Source: Gemmatimonadota bacterium
GTDB lineage: Bacteria > Latescibacterota > UBA2968 > UBA8231
DNA: 64,000 nt
Assembly: GCA_018660835.1 (NCBI GenBank)
Contig: JABJJN010000014.1
Location: 246,852-310,851, forward strand
Direction: 5' to 3'
A program made the position numbers and the translations under genes. The number at the start of each line of letters is the position of its first letter. Position 1 is the stretch's first letter. Below the pieces are notes generated by a model that was given only the letters and a program-made list of their open reading frames with translations, had not been told where the DNA came from and did no database searches. Of the stretch, positions 1 through 9,081 are shown piece after piece.

Positions 1-530
1 GTTGAGGGGGCCCTGGCGACCTGGCGAATCTGCGATCGAACCTGCTCCATGGCCTGGCTCGAACCAATCAGAGCATCAATCCCCGAAGTCTGCCTGCCTG
101 CGTCGATGACCAACTGCAATCTGGTTCGATATCTCTCGATGTCGCGACGCAGTTGCTGGAATCGTGCGGTCCTCTGAAGTGCAGCAGAGATATCCTGCAC
201 CTTGAAGGGTTTGGCGAAGAAGTCAAAGGCCCCCTCGCGCATAGCCCGCACTGCACTCTCCACATCACCAAAAGCTGTCACAACGACGACATCTATGCTG
301 GGGTCTGTCTTCTGGATGTGGGCCAGCAGTTCGAAGCCATCCATTGCTGACATGCGCACGTCGGTGATCACAACATCGATGGGATGTGCCTGCAATAGAT
401 CGACGGCGCGCTCCGCACTGTCAGCAAGCGTCACATCGTGGCCGCGATCTGCCAGGTAGTTGTTGAGCGATTGGCGGATGTCATCATCGTCGTCGACAAC
501 CAGAATACGCAGGGCGGGGAGCTTCATCAT
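1..530 (-). CDS. NtrC-type response regulator, 3' part outside window
   Basis: The visible 176 residues begin with a receiver domain: acidic pocket DDDDD near residues 13-17, phosphoacceptor Asp57 in VITDVRM, switch Thr in VVVTAFG and Lys in FAKPF. A linker follows, then the start of a sigma54 AAA+ domain (IGSSQAMEQVR, about residues 155-166). The ATPase and DNA-binding parts lie beyond base 1. The start ATG overlaps the last codons of the upstream kinase (ATGATGA), so the two are probably translationally coupled cognate partners. By family it should activate sigma54 promoters when phosphorylated. A second ATG lies at 527, so the start could be one codon later. Confidence 0.9.
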   Translation of the reverse strand, partial: MMKLPALRILVVDDDDDIRQSLNNYLADRGHDVTLADSAERAVDLLQAHPIDVVITDVRMSAMDGFELLAHIQKTDPSIDVVVVTAFGDVESAVRAMREGAFDFFAKPFKVQDISAALQRTARFQQLRRDIERYRTRLQLVIDAGRQTSGIDALIGSSQAMEQVRSQIRQVARAPS

Positions 531-3500
531 TCTACCTCCACTGGAAATTCTGCCCTGAACACAGTGCCATGGCCCAGAGTGCTGTCACAGGTAATCGTGC
601 CACCATGATTGCGCACAATCGCGTAGGAGATTGAAAGACCAAGCCCTGTTCCTCGATCGGCGGGTTTCGTCGTAAAAAACGGCTCAAAGAGCCGCTCCTT
701 GTCCTCCGGCGCAATGCCAGGACCATTGTCAGCCACTTCGAGACAGATCAGACCAGCATCCCAACTTGTGGTGACACGGATCGTTCGAGATTGCCCTTCG
801 GGCACATCATCCAGGGCATCGCGGGCATTGGTCAGAAAATTCAACAGGACCTGCTCGAGTTGGTATGGCTGTCCGTGAATCGTCGGCACGTGTGGAGCAC
901 GAACCTGCTCGACGAGGATGTTGTTATTTGCCAGCTGCGTGCCGAGCACTTTCAAACCCGATTCCACAACTTCGTTCAAGTCGACGGGGACACCAGGCTC
1001 CGCGGACGTATCGCGTGAAAACACACGCAGGTGTTCGATTGTACTGGACATGCGATCGACCATGCCTGTCAGATCCGTCATCATCTGCCGCAGTCGATCG
1101 TCGCTGGGTCTATGTCCATCCAGCAGGCGCAGGTGAATGTCCCCCGCCACCGTGGCAATCGCCGTAAGAGGTTGATTGAGTTCGTGGGCGACACCGGCAG
1201 CCATCTGTCCCAGAGCGACCAGGCGTGCTTGCTGCAGCAGCTGCGCCGTCAATTCACGAGTCTCAAGAGCTCGAGTTACCTGCATCGCCGTTTCATCAAG
1301 CAGGGCGCGTCGGTGTCCTTCCTCCAGTCTTGAGGGAACCCAGATCTCCAGCTCTCCCCGCGTGCTCTCACCCCAGCTCAGGTCGTGGCGATAGTGGGTT
1401 CCGCGCTGCCTTCCACCCGAGTCCCAGTGGCGTCCGTCGCAGTGCAGGTGCACACGGGAGCCGGGCGCAGCGATGGTCGCCACGACTGCCTCACCGGCGG
1501 CAGCAAGGATTGAGTCGAGAGAATCGGTGTCACTGAGACGCCCTCGCAAGCGCTCCAGATGACGCAGGTCACGCACCTGTGTATCGAGTTGCGCCCTTGC
1601 TTCTTCTGCATGTTGACGTTTTCGCTCTTGCTCGCTCAGGTCTTCATTCAACCTGAGCAAGGCCGCATTGGTGAGCTGCAGACGATGATCTCGCTGCATG
1701 ACACGACGAATCTGCACACCCATGAGCAATACGAGCAGCGCCATCCCACTGCCCCACAGTACACGCTCGTATGGCCAGTCCACGCGTATCTCGATGTGGG
1801 CAGGGAGAGACAGAACGAAGTCGCGGCTTACGGCCTGCACCTCGAAGAAATAGTCGCCGCGCGCCAGATCCTCGTAGTCCGCGCGGCCCATGCGCGTATA
1901 CTGCCAGGAGTCAGAGTGCCCTCGCAGGCGGTGGCGATACAGGGGTGACCGGGCGGGCAGACCAAGGCCTCGTGCCTGAAAGAAGATGGTGAGGTGACGC
2001 TGGGAGGATGGCATCGATACGGTTGACACCGTGCCGTGAGGAACGCTGGTGACGACATCGGAAATGTGAACCTCTGGGGGCTCAGTGCTTGGCAGGTAAC
2101 GTGTCAGCCCACCATCCGTCGCAATCCAAATGGCGTCTTGCTCCCCCGCCTCGATATCGTAGACGCTGTTACCGCCGATTCCGTCCCTTTCAAACAGGGT
2201 CTGTAACATGCCATCATGGTAGCGCTGCACACCCAGATCTCGCGTGCCAAACCAGATCTCACCAGCAATCGGCTCGTCGATGGAAAACACAATGGAGGTT
2301 CCGCCGATCAGATCTATGGCAATGAAACGAGCATCCTGCAGGTATGCGGGGCCGCCCGTGGTGCCAACCCACAGGCGACCCGTGTGATCCTGAAAAGCCG
2401 AAACAACGCTGGCGGTCGGCAGACCTTCTGCGACACCCATCGTCAGCCAATCTCCATCCTTGTAGACTGCCAGGCCTCCTGAGACGTGGAACCATGGGGC
2501 ACCCGACTGATCGATGAACAGCGGATCCACGGGGCCGGGCGGCAGGGGCCACTCGCACTCGAGGCTCTCGGCGGCCTGTTCCTCGCGATACCTGCATACA
2601 CCATCTCGCGTGCCAATCCACAGATCACCTTCTCCATCAATCTCAAAGCCGATCACATGGGGATGTGGCAGACCATCAGCGCTCGTCAGCATCTCAAAAC
2701 GGTTACCACGTCGGCGTGCCACCCCACTCCGGGTGCCAACCCAGAGAGTACCGGACGAATCTCGGGCGAGTCGCTCCGTGCGCGCATCGGACAACCCGGA
2801 GCTCATGCCATACCGAGACAGATCTCCTTCGTGCACAGACCACAGACCATCATGGGTGGCAAACCACATTGTGTCCTGTGCGGCGAGGGCATCCTGAATG
2901 CCGGTGATTGAGCCTGCAGAGCCCCTCAACCCCTCCGGGGTGACAACAGATGCGCCATGACCAATCGCCCACACCGAGCCTTGGACATCCTGCAGTATCG
3001 TGGTGATGGCAGCAGTCTCCCCCGCCGGCACCATTGTGCGCACATGGGTTCCATCATAACACAGCAACTGCCCGCGGGCGGTAGCCACCCAGATTCGACC
3101 CGCCGCATCCGTGACGACGTCGAACACTTCGTGATTGAACCCGTCGATCGGGAGCGCATCGAACTCAACAACATGGACGGATGCGATACCGGTAGAGGTT
3201 GCTGCCAACAGACGATCATCTTCAACAGCACTCAGAGCCCAGACACGACGACTCTCATCTGGCAGCGCAAGCGAATGAATCTCGCCATTGCGATACCGAG
3301 CGATCCCCCCCCCGAGCGTGCTGAACCAGATTGATTCATCTGTGCCGACAGAGAGATCGGTTACCCAATTGGACTCGAGTCCATCGTCGGTTGTAAGCGT
3401 CGTGAATTGTCCCGCCTCAAATCGGGACAGCCCACCAATCCTGCCGCCGGAGCGACCATATCCGGTGGCAACCCAGACAACTCCTTCAGCATCGACGGCA

Positions 3501-4822
3501 AGAGCAAGGGCGATGTTGTCGCCTAGACCATCCTCGACGGTATATGTGCGAAATCGCTGCCCATCATAGCGAACGACACCGCCACCGAATGTGGCGAGCC
3601 AGACATTCCCTTGCTGGTCCTCAATGACATCGGTGACGCGAAGATCTGGCAACCCATGTGATCGACCAAAGTGCGTGAGGGTATCGCCGCTGAGCACGAA
3701 GACACCACGTCCGCCGTCTGACAGCCAACCGGATCCCAGCCATATCCGACCTGTTTGATCGGGATAGATCACCTGGAAGGCTGTGGGTTCATCCATTTCC
3801 ATCGTTCGGATGACAGCCCCGTCAAAACGCGCAAGACCCTGGTCTGCGGCGACCCATATCTCGTCGTTGATCGCCTCCAGTTCGTGAATCCTTGGACCCG
3901 GAAGGCCATCGGGGAGACGGTATGTCCTCCACGCTCCGTTGACCTGCCCCTCCCCCATGGGCTGCTCGCGCCAACGAATCGGAATCTTGTCTCCAGTGAC
4001 AGCGCTTCGTCCCGCCGGGATCTCGACCTGTGTTGTTCCTGGCAAGACCTGCTGAACGGTCGTGGAGTCCCCGAGTTGCAGGTCGTAGTCTCCTGCCGGA
4101 AGCTGCAGACTGAAGCGACCGGCGTCGTCGCTACGGGCCGTTATTTCCCACTCCTTCGCAGGGTGACTTGGCGAAACTCGCACACAGAGGCCGCCGGGAT
4201 CACCGGCGGGGGCTTCTATTTTTCCGGATAGATATGCAGTAGGTCTGTTGGTGAGGATCAGATCACCAAGACGACCCGGATGGGTCATCTTCTGCTCGCC
4301 ACGGCCCCACGTTTGCCACGTGAAGGAGCCATCCGCGTCAGCGTCGACTACGGCCAGATCGAAACCAATGACCGCTTCCTGAGGCAACGTCTGAGGCGCC
4401 GGGAGTCGCAATCGGTAGATCAGGCGTCCAGCGTCGACAACCCGCGACGCAGAACCGACAGCGGAGGAGGCGGCGGCGGAGCGGATGACCATTTGCTGCG
4501 GCGCCTGCCGGGGCCACTGAATGAAGACTTCACATCCATCTTGGGAATCCCACTCAAAGGCACCACTGGGTGCAAGGTCATGGGACTCGTCGTCCACAAC
4601 CACGGCAACCAGGAGGGTGTCGCGACTGTTGCTGAGTTCAACGGAGAATTGGGCAGTCAGATCTTGTGGCGAAGCGGGGGGACGCCCATAGCTGGTCCAC
4701 GGCAGGGGATGCCACGAGGGATCGTCGGCCGCTGCCACCAGGGCGACGGCACCGTTGTCAGCCCGGGCATGGATGCTCAGTAGGAGGCTGAGGAGAAAGC
4801 CGGAGTAGATGGGACGAGACAT
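527..4822 (-). CDS. Membrane sensor histidine kinase with CBM9-like and propeller sensor region
   Basis: A 1431-residue sensor. Order: signal peptide (about 1-21); a CBM9-like domain (30-200); a short carboxypeptidase-regulatory-like beta domain (205-270); many two-component-propeller repeats (290-920, recurring GNVWLAT, GRLWVGT and DLWIGT motifs); a Y_Y_Y-type beta domain; one membrane segment (about 1025-1045); a coiled coil; HisKA with His1213 in AHELNQP; and HATPase_c with N-box NFLTNARDAL, DNGPGI and GTGLGLS. The architecture parallels Bacteroidetes hybrid sensors of polysaccharide breakdown, but here the regulator is a separate gene, overlapping at 527-530. A CheY-like receiver gene sits 37 bp upstream. 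The CBM9-like region suggests a glycan or glycoconjugate ligand; that is inference. Confidence 0.92.
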   Translation of the reverse strand: MSRPIYSGFLLSLLLSIHARADNGAVALVAAADDPSWHPLPWTSYGRPPASPQDLTAQFSVELSNSRDTLLVAVVVDDESHDLAPSGAFEWDSQDGCEVFIQWPRQAPQQMVIRSAAASSAVGSASRVVDAGRLIYRLRLPAPQTLPQEAVIGFDLAVVDADADGSFTWQTWGRGEQKMTHPGRLGDLILTNRPTAYLSGKIEAPAGDPGGLCVRVSPSHPAKEWEITARSDDAGRFSLQLPAGDYDLQLGDSTTVQQVLPGTTQVEIPAGRSAVTGDKIPIRWREQPMGEGQVNGAWRTYRLPDGLPGPRIHELEAINDEIWVAADQGLARFDGAVIRTMEMDEPTAFQVIYPDQTGRIWLGSGWLSDGGRGVFVLSGDTLTHFGRSHGLPDLRVTDVIEDQQGNVWLATFGGGVVRYDGQRFRTYTVEDGLGDNIALALAVDAEGVVWVATGYGRSGGRIGGLSRFEAGQFTTLTTDDGLESNWVTDLSVGTDESIWFSTLGGGIARYRNGEIHSLALPDESRRVWALSAVEDDRLLAATSTGIASVHVVEFDALPIDGFNHEVFDVVTDAAGRIWVATARGQLLCYDGTHVRTMVPAGETAAITTILQDVQGSVWAIGHGASVVTPEGLRGSAGSITGIQDALAAQDTMWFATHDGLWSVHEGDLSRYGMSSGLSDARTERLARDSSGTLWVGTRSGVARRRGNRFEMLTSADGLPHPHVIGFEIDGEGDLWIGTRDGVCRYREEQAAESLECEWPLPPGPVDPLFIDQSGAPWFHVSGGLAVYKDGDWLTMGVAEGLPTASVVSAFQDHTGRLWVGTTGGPAYLQDARFIAIDLIGGTSIVFSIDEPIAGEIWFGTRDLGVQRYHDGMLQTLFERDGIGGNSVYDIEAGEQDAIWIATDGGLTRYLPSTEPPEVHISDVVTSVPHGTVSTVSMPSSQRHLTIFFQARGLGLPARSPLYRHRLRGHSDSWQYTRMGRADYEDLARGDYFFEVQAVSRDFVLSLPAHIEIRVDWPYERVLWGSGMALLVLLMGVQIRRVMQRDHRLQLTNAALLRLNEDLSEQERKRQHAEEARAQLDTQVRDLRHLERLRGRLSDTDSLDSILAAAGEAVVATIAAPGSRVHLHCDGRHWDSGGRQRGTHYRHDLSWGESTRGELEIWVPSRLEEGHRRALLDETAMQVTRALETRELTAQLLQQARLVALGQMAAGVAHELNQPLTAIATVAGDIHLRLLDGHRPSDDRLRQMMTDLTGMVDRMSSTIEHLRVFSRDTSAEPGVPVDLNEVVESGLKVLGTQLANNNILVEQVRAPHVPTIHGQPYQLEQVLLNFLTNARDALDDVPEGQSRTIRVTTSWDAGLICLEVADNGPGIAPEDKERLFEPFFTTKPADRGTGLGLSISYAIVRNHGGTITCDSTLGHGTVFRAEFPVEVE

Positions 4823-4859
4823 GCGGGGAACCCGTCGCAGTGCTCGACCGCGCAGACGG

Positions 4860-5243
4860 TTAGTTTTCTCCGCCCGGACGGGAGTCGAGAACTGTCAGCA
4901 CCCGCTCACGCAACTGTTTCAACTCCACTGGCTTGAGCAGGAAAGCGTCAAAATCGAAGTCCTCGACATCCTCGTCGTTTACGTAACCAGAGATACCGAT
5001 GACGGGCACCTCAGGATGAGACTCGCGGATGCGAGCCAGCAGTGCACATCCATCCATGCCGGTGAGGTGGATGTCAGTGATGACGATGTCCGGTGCAGAA
5101 CGACCAATCGACATCAGTGCCTGCGCGGCGTCCGCGGCGTCCTCGACTTGAAAATCGGCGAACGCGCGACGGATGACGAGCCGAATGGCGTCCTCGTCGT
5201 CAACGATGAGTAGTCTACGGGTGGCTACTGTCGTTTCGCTCAT
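4860..5243 (-). CDS. Single-domain response regulator (CheY-like)
   Basis: 127 residues comprising one receiver domain: acidic pair in VDDEDAI, phosphoacceptor Asp57 in VITDIHL, Ser in GISGYV and Lys in LLKPVE. There is no output domain, so it acts by protein contact or as a phosphate relay or sink. The ATG at 5243 is preferred over TTG at 5258 because GAGG lies 5 bases before it. It is the first gene of the minus-strand unit leading into the large kinase. Its alpha4-beta5 stretch (SGYVNDEDVEDFDFDAF) closely resembles the receiver of the cNMP-binding protein at 7870-8808, so the two look like local paralogues. Confidence 0.9.
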   Translation of the reverse strand: MSETTVATRRLLIVDDEDAIRLVIRRAFADFQVEDAADAAQALMSIGRSAPDIVITDIHLTGMDGCALLARIRESHPEVPVIGISGYVNDEDVEDFDFDAFLLKPVELKQLRERVLTVLDSRPGGEN

Positions 5244-5361
5244 AGGGGCCTCGCCCAAGTGGCAGAAGATGGGTGTGATGCATGCAGAAACGTAGTGGAC
5301 GCCGGGGCCTGTGTCACTCCACGTTGACTTCTCTCTGGTGCCTGATTAGCCTAAGACCCAC

Positions 5362-5463
5362 ATGACTACAGAAGGTGAATCGGAAACACGCGATCACCCA
5401 CCAGCCCGTGAGCCGCGAAACGCGAAACGGGATCAGCCCAAAATTCGCATTCCAGGAGCCTGA
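5362..5463 (+). CDS. Possible 33-codon upstream ORF, in frame with the dehydrogenase gene
   Basis: ATG at 5362 opens a 33-codon frame ending in TGA at 5461-5463, directly followed in the same frame by GTG at 5464, the first possible start of the molybdoenzyme gene. The peptide is charged and proline-rich (begins MTTEGESETR, ends KIRIPGA) and has no membrane segment. No convincing ribosome-binding site precedes its ATG. The AGGAG at 5454-5458, inside this ORF, serves the next start. It may be a leader peptide, a remnant of a longer N-terminus separated by a stop, or chance. Confidence 0.25.
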   Translation: MTTEGESETRDHPPAREPRNAKRDQPKIRIPGA

Positions 5464-7773
5464 GTGACCATGGCGACGAAGCCTGCCTATCCAGAAATGA
5501 CCGACAATGGCCGTTATAATGTTATCGGCACCCGCCCAATTCGCCATGACGGCGAGGACAAGGTAACGGGGCGCGCTGTCTACGGAGCCGATATACGGCC
5601 CGCAGACGCGCTGTATGGCAAGATATTGCGCAGTCCTCATGCTCACGCCAACATCAAGAGCATTGACACCTCGAAGGCGATGCAGATGGAGGGTGTCCGC
5701 GCCGTGGCGACGGCGGAGGACCTGGTCGCCACAGTCGACAAGATGTCGAACATCGGTGAATCCACTGTCAACATTCGTGAGATTGCGTCCAATTCTCTGG
5801 CAACAGGCAAAGCTCTCTATAAAGGGCACTCCATCGCTGCCGTGGCGGCGACGAGCCCACATATCGCCGAAGAAGCATTGGCACTGATCGAGGTAGAATA
5901 CGAGGTGCTGCCCGCCGTCGTCGATGTCCTCGAGGCGATGAAGGACGACGCCCCGCTCCTCGATGAGAGCCGGACAACTCGCGAATTGGGAGAAAATTCC
6001 GGCAAGAAATCCAACATTGCCTCGCACAATCAGCAAGCGATGGGTGACATCGAGGCTGGTTTCGCAGAAGCAGACGTTGTGGTCGAACGCGAATTCCGCA
6101 CGGCCACGGTTCACCAGGGCTACATCGAACCGCACGTGACCACTGTGCTGTGGAAACAAGATGGCTCGATCACCGTATGGGTCAGCACCCAAGGCGCCTT
6201 CCAGATACGCGAGCAAGTCGCCGAGGTACTGCAGGTACCGATTTCCAAGGTGAAGGTGATTCCCACGGAGATCGGCGGCGGTTTCGGTGGCAAATTCCCC
6301 ATCTACATGGAGCCCGCTGCTGCTGTGCTGTCGCACAAGACGGGTCATCCAGTGAAAATCGCCATGTCCCGCGCCGAGGTATTTGAAGGCTCGGGCCCAG
6401 GCCCTGGTGGTTATATCAAGTGCAAGATGGGCGTCACCAACGACGGTCGCATTACGGCAGCCCAAGCCTATATGGCCTATGAGGCGGGTGCTTTCCCCGG
6501 ATCCGCTGTCGGTGCCGGGGCGGCCTGTATCTTCTCGCCATACAACATTGCCCACGTGAAGATCGATGCCTTCGATGTGGTGCTGAACAAACCCAAGTCC
6601 ACCGCCTATCGTGCACCAGGTGCGCCGAATGCGGCGCACGCCTCAGAATCGATCCTCGACGAACTGGCCGGCAAGATCGGCATGGATCCTCTGGCGATTC
6701 GTCTGAAGAATTCGGCGCGCGAAGGCACACGACGTGCTGATGGCACCGTCTTCAAAGCGATCGGCTGTGAGCAGACGGTACAAGCCTCGATCGACTCCGA
6801 TCACTACAAGAGTCCGAAGCCCGCCGGCGTGGGGCGAGGCGTCGCCAGTGGTTTCTGGTTCAATGGCGGGGGGCAGTCAGCTGCTACCATCGTCGTCGCC
6901 ACAGACGGCACGGTCAGTCTGCTCGAAGGCTCCACCGACATCGGTGGGTCGCGGGCGTCTATGGCGATGATCGTCGCCGAGACACTGGGGATCGGTATCG
7001 ATGAGGTGAAACCCGCCGTCGTTGACACCGATACGATTGGTTATCACGATGGCACCGGTGGCAGCCGCGTTACCTACGCCACAGGCCATGCATGTTACAA
7101 TGCCGCCATCGATACACAGCAGAAAATGGCTGCACGAGCGGCCCTGCAACTCGAAGTCGAGGAGGGCAGTGTCGAATGGCGTGACAATGCCTTCGTCTGC
7201 AACTCTGACGCGTCCAAGAGATTGACCTTCGCCGAGGTCGCCGCCCAGCAGGGCTCAACAGGTGGTCCGATCGAAGGCACAGGCTCGATCAATGCATCGG
7301 GCGCCGGCAATGCCTTCGGGACTCACATCGTCGATGTTTCCGTCGATGAAGAGACGGGCAAGGTTCAGGTCCTGCGCTATACGGCTGTCCAGGACGTGGG
7401 CAAGGCGATTCATCCCAGTTACGTAGAGGGCCAGATTCAAGGCGGTGCCGTACAGGGCATCGGCTGGGCCATGAATGAAGGCTACTTCTACAAAGAGGAT
7501 GGAACCATGGCCAATCCGACCTTCCTCGACTACCGCATGCCGACGGCCCTCGACCTACCCATGGTGGACACGATCCTGGTGGAAGTCCCCAATCCCGCCA
7601 GCCCGCACGGCATACGTGGCGTCGGTGAGGTCTGCCTCGTCCCACCCCTGGGGGCCCTGGCCAATGCGATACATGACGCGATTGGCGTGCGGCTCACAGA
7701 GTTGCCCATGAGTCCTGATAAGGTCCTTGAAGGCATCCAGAGTCGAGGCGGATACGAGGAAGCTGCCGGCTGA
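5464..7773 (+). CDS. Xanthine dehydrogenase family, molybdopterin-binding subunit
   Basis: A 769-residue large subunit of the xanthine dehydrogenase/aldehyde oxidase/CO dehydrogenase family, which hydroxylates heterocycles or aldehydes at a molybdenum cofactor. Visible landmarks: RPIRHDGEDKVTG and YGADI at the N-terminus, GGGFGGKFP, AYRAPGAPNA, and the catalytic GVGE with Glu722. The CoxL loop AYRCSFR is absent, so it is not a form-I CO dehydrogenase; the substrate is unknown. AGGAG at 5454-5458 supports GTG 5464 (5-base spacing) or ATG 5470 (11 bases). The 2Fe-2S and FAD subunits normally encoded alongside are not in this window. The gene ends at a strong bidirectional terminator. Confidence 0.93.
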   Translation: MTMATKPAYPEMTDNGRYNVIGTRPIRHDGEDKVTGRAVYGADIRPADALYGKILRSPHAHANIKSIDTSKAMQMEGVRAVATAEDLVATVDKMSNIGESTVNIREIASNSLATGKALYKGHSIAAVAATSPHIAEEALALIEVEYEVLPAVVDVLEAMKDDAPLLDESRTTRELGENSGKKSNIASHNQQAMGDIEAGFAEADVVVEREFRTATVHQGYIEPHVTTVLWKQDGSITVWVSTQGAFQIREQVAEVLQVPISKVKVIPTEIGGGFGGKFPIYMEPAAAVLSHKTGHPVKIAMSRAEVFEGSGPGPGGYIKCKMGVTNDGRITAAQAYMAYEAGAFPGSAVGAGAACIFSPYNIAHVKIDAFDVVLNKPKSTAYRAPGAPNAAHASESILDELAGKIGMDPLAIRLKNSAREGTRRADGTVFKAIGCEQTVQASIDSDHYKSPKPAGVGRGVASGFWFNGGGQSAATIVVATDGTVSLLEGSTDIGGSRASMAMIVAETLGIGIDEVKPAVVDTDTIGYHDGTGGSRVTYATGHACYNAAIDTQQKMAARAALQLEVEEGSVEWRDNAFVCNSDASKRLTFAEVAAQQGSTGGPIEGTGSINASGAGNAFGTHIVDVSVDEETGKVQVLRYTAVQDVGKAIHPSYVEGQIQGGAVQGIGWAMNEGYFYKEDGTMANPTFLDYRMPTALDLPMVDTILVEVPNPASPHGIRGVGEVCLVPPLGALANAIHDAIGVRLTELPMSPDKVLEGIQSRGGYEEAAG

Positions 7774-7799
7774 GACGTTTCGTACTACCAGACATAACG

Positions 7800-7837
7800 A
7801 AAAAGGCCACTGTCACCTTCGTGACAGTGGCCTTTTT
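7800..7837. terminator. Bidirectional intrinsic terminator
   Basis: Perfect 17-bp inverted repeat (7800-7816 with 7821-7837), loop CTTC, with A and T runs at the outer ends so it can stop transcription from both sides. It lies between the convergent molybdoenzyme gene and the cNMP/receiver gene. Confidence 0.95.
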
Positions 7838-7869
7838 TGTCTGCCGTTGCGACTGCGGTAATCAGCGGC

Positions 7870-8808
7870 TCAGCGAGAAGCCAGTGCCGCCGCCACGGTA
7901 CTCTTGAATTCCTCAGCCTGCATGGGTTTGGCGACGAATCCATCGAAATCGTATTCCTTGATATCGTCATCGCGGACAAAACCCGACAGGGCGAGTACGG
8001 GTAGATCAGGATGAAACTCCCGCAGCTTCATGAGCAACGTATAGCCATCCATATCGGGCATGCGTATATCTGTGATCACGAGATCAGGCTTCGTCTCCAT
8101 CGCCGTCTCGAGCGCTTCGCTGCCATCCTTCGCAGTGATGACGTCATAGTCTCCCAACATCTCCACCAACAGCCGGCGAATAGGCTCTTCATCGTCAACG
8201 ACCAGCACCCGCCGGTCACCGGCAGAGGCTAGTTGTTCATCGATCCGAGTCTTTGCTGCCTCGACGTCGGTTCCAGATTCCTTCGCCAGCAGGGACAGCG
8301 CCAACTCAAGCCGACGCTGCAATTGCACCACGGCATCCTGACTGGTAAGCAGTTCCCGCTGGTATTCCCGCATTCGTGCCGTATCGCTGTTCATCTTTCC
8401 CGCGAGAATCTCCACCACATTGCGCAGGATTTTCGCCTGCGCTTCGGCATCCCTCTTCAGCGCCATGTCCAGCGAGAGCTTCTTGAGAACCAGGACATTG
8501 CTCGCCTGTGTCGCCTTCACAGTCGACGTACGTGGCTGCTTGGTGACGATGCTCATTTCGCCAATCGTGGCGACCGGCTGAATTTTGGCGACTTCCGATT
8601 CGTCAGGCGCATAAACGGCAGCTTCGCCACTGAGCAGGATATACATCTCGTCGCCCGGCGTATCCGCAGCACACACGACCTCTCCCTCCTCCAGGCGGCG
8701 CGGCCCACATGCACCAAGAACCAGTTGGATCTGTGTCGGCCCCAAGCCGTCGAACAAGGGGATCTTGCGAATCACCTGAATCAGTTTATTGATGCGTTCC
8801 TTGGACAA
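7870..8808 (-). CDS. Cyclic-nucleotide-binding domain plus receiver domain protein
   Basis: 312 residues. An N-terminal cNMP-binding/Crp-like fold (about 15-140) has a phosphate-cassette-like IGEMSIVTKQPRTST with the GE and Arg landmarks. An alpha-helical linker (145-195) follows, then a receiver domain (198-312) with VDDEEPI, Asp247 in VITDIRM, LALSGFV and VAKPMQ. There is no DNA-binding domain, so it is not a Crp-type transcription factor; it probably integrates a cNMP or localisation signal with phosphorylation. The receiver resembles the one at 4860-5243. It is convergent with the molybdoenzyme gene and divergent from the IMPase operon. Confidence 0.88.
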   Translation of the reverse strand: MSKERINKLIQVIRKIPLFDGLGPTQIQLVLGACGPRRLEEGEVVCAADTPGDEMYILLSGEAAVYAPDESEVAKIQPVATIGEMSIVTKQPRTSTVKATQASNVLVLKKLSLDMALKRDAEAQAKILRNVVEILAGKMNSDTARMREYQRELLTSQDAVVQLQRRLELALSLLAKESGTDVEAAKTRIDEQLASAGDRRVLVVDDEEPIRRLLVEMLGDYDVITAKDGSEALETAMETKPDLVITDIRMPDMDGYTLLMKLREFHPDLPVLALSGFVRDDDIKEYDFDGFVAKPMQAEEFKSTVAAALASR

Positions 8809-9081
8809 TACACACTCCAGTAGCTTACGGTGTCCCTACAGCGACTCGCGATGACTTCGTGTTTACGCCTTGTGACGTCGCGATGTCGGGTCGGGCACCA
8901 GAGGGCGGCAGGGGATGCCTGTGCAGCGATGATACCAGCCCGGAAGCCGGATCGTCAACGCAAAACTGCGCGCGATGGCCCCACGAAACCCGCAGGCCAG
9001 CTCTTGATACGGGGGCCGCCGCGCCCGTTGTTAGCAACTTCGAATTTCGCCACAGCCTCCCGACGGGATCCTAGCTCGACC
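8809..9081. other. Divergent intergenic region, no feature recognised
   Basis: 273 bases between the divergent cNMP/receiver gene and the IMPase-like gene. A plus-strand frame runs through from 8830, but its Arg/Pro-rich sequence does not look like protein and the family homology starts at 9082. Promoters for both directions must lie here; I see no near-consensus -35/-10 pair. Confidence 0.5.

Noticed and set aside
5461..5463. Selenocysteine or read-through at the in-frame TGA
   Set aside because: Ribosome-binding site AGGAG and GTG/ATG starts lie just there, and no SECIS-like hairpin is seen after the TGA.
5314..6639. 441-codon minus-strand ORF opposite the molybdoenzyme gene
   Set aside because: It mirrors a gene with full family motifs on the other strand; composition is His/Gly-rich and without domains.
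8830..9081. N-terminal extension of the IMPase-like protein
   Set aside because: The 84 extra codons are Arg/Pro-rich and unlike the family; ATG 9082 is the normal start.
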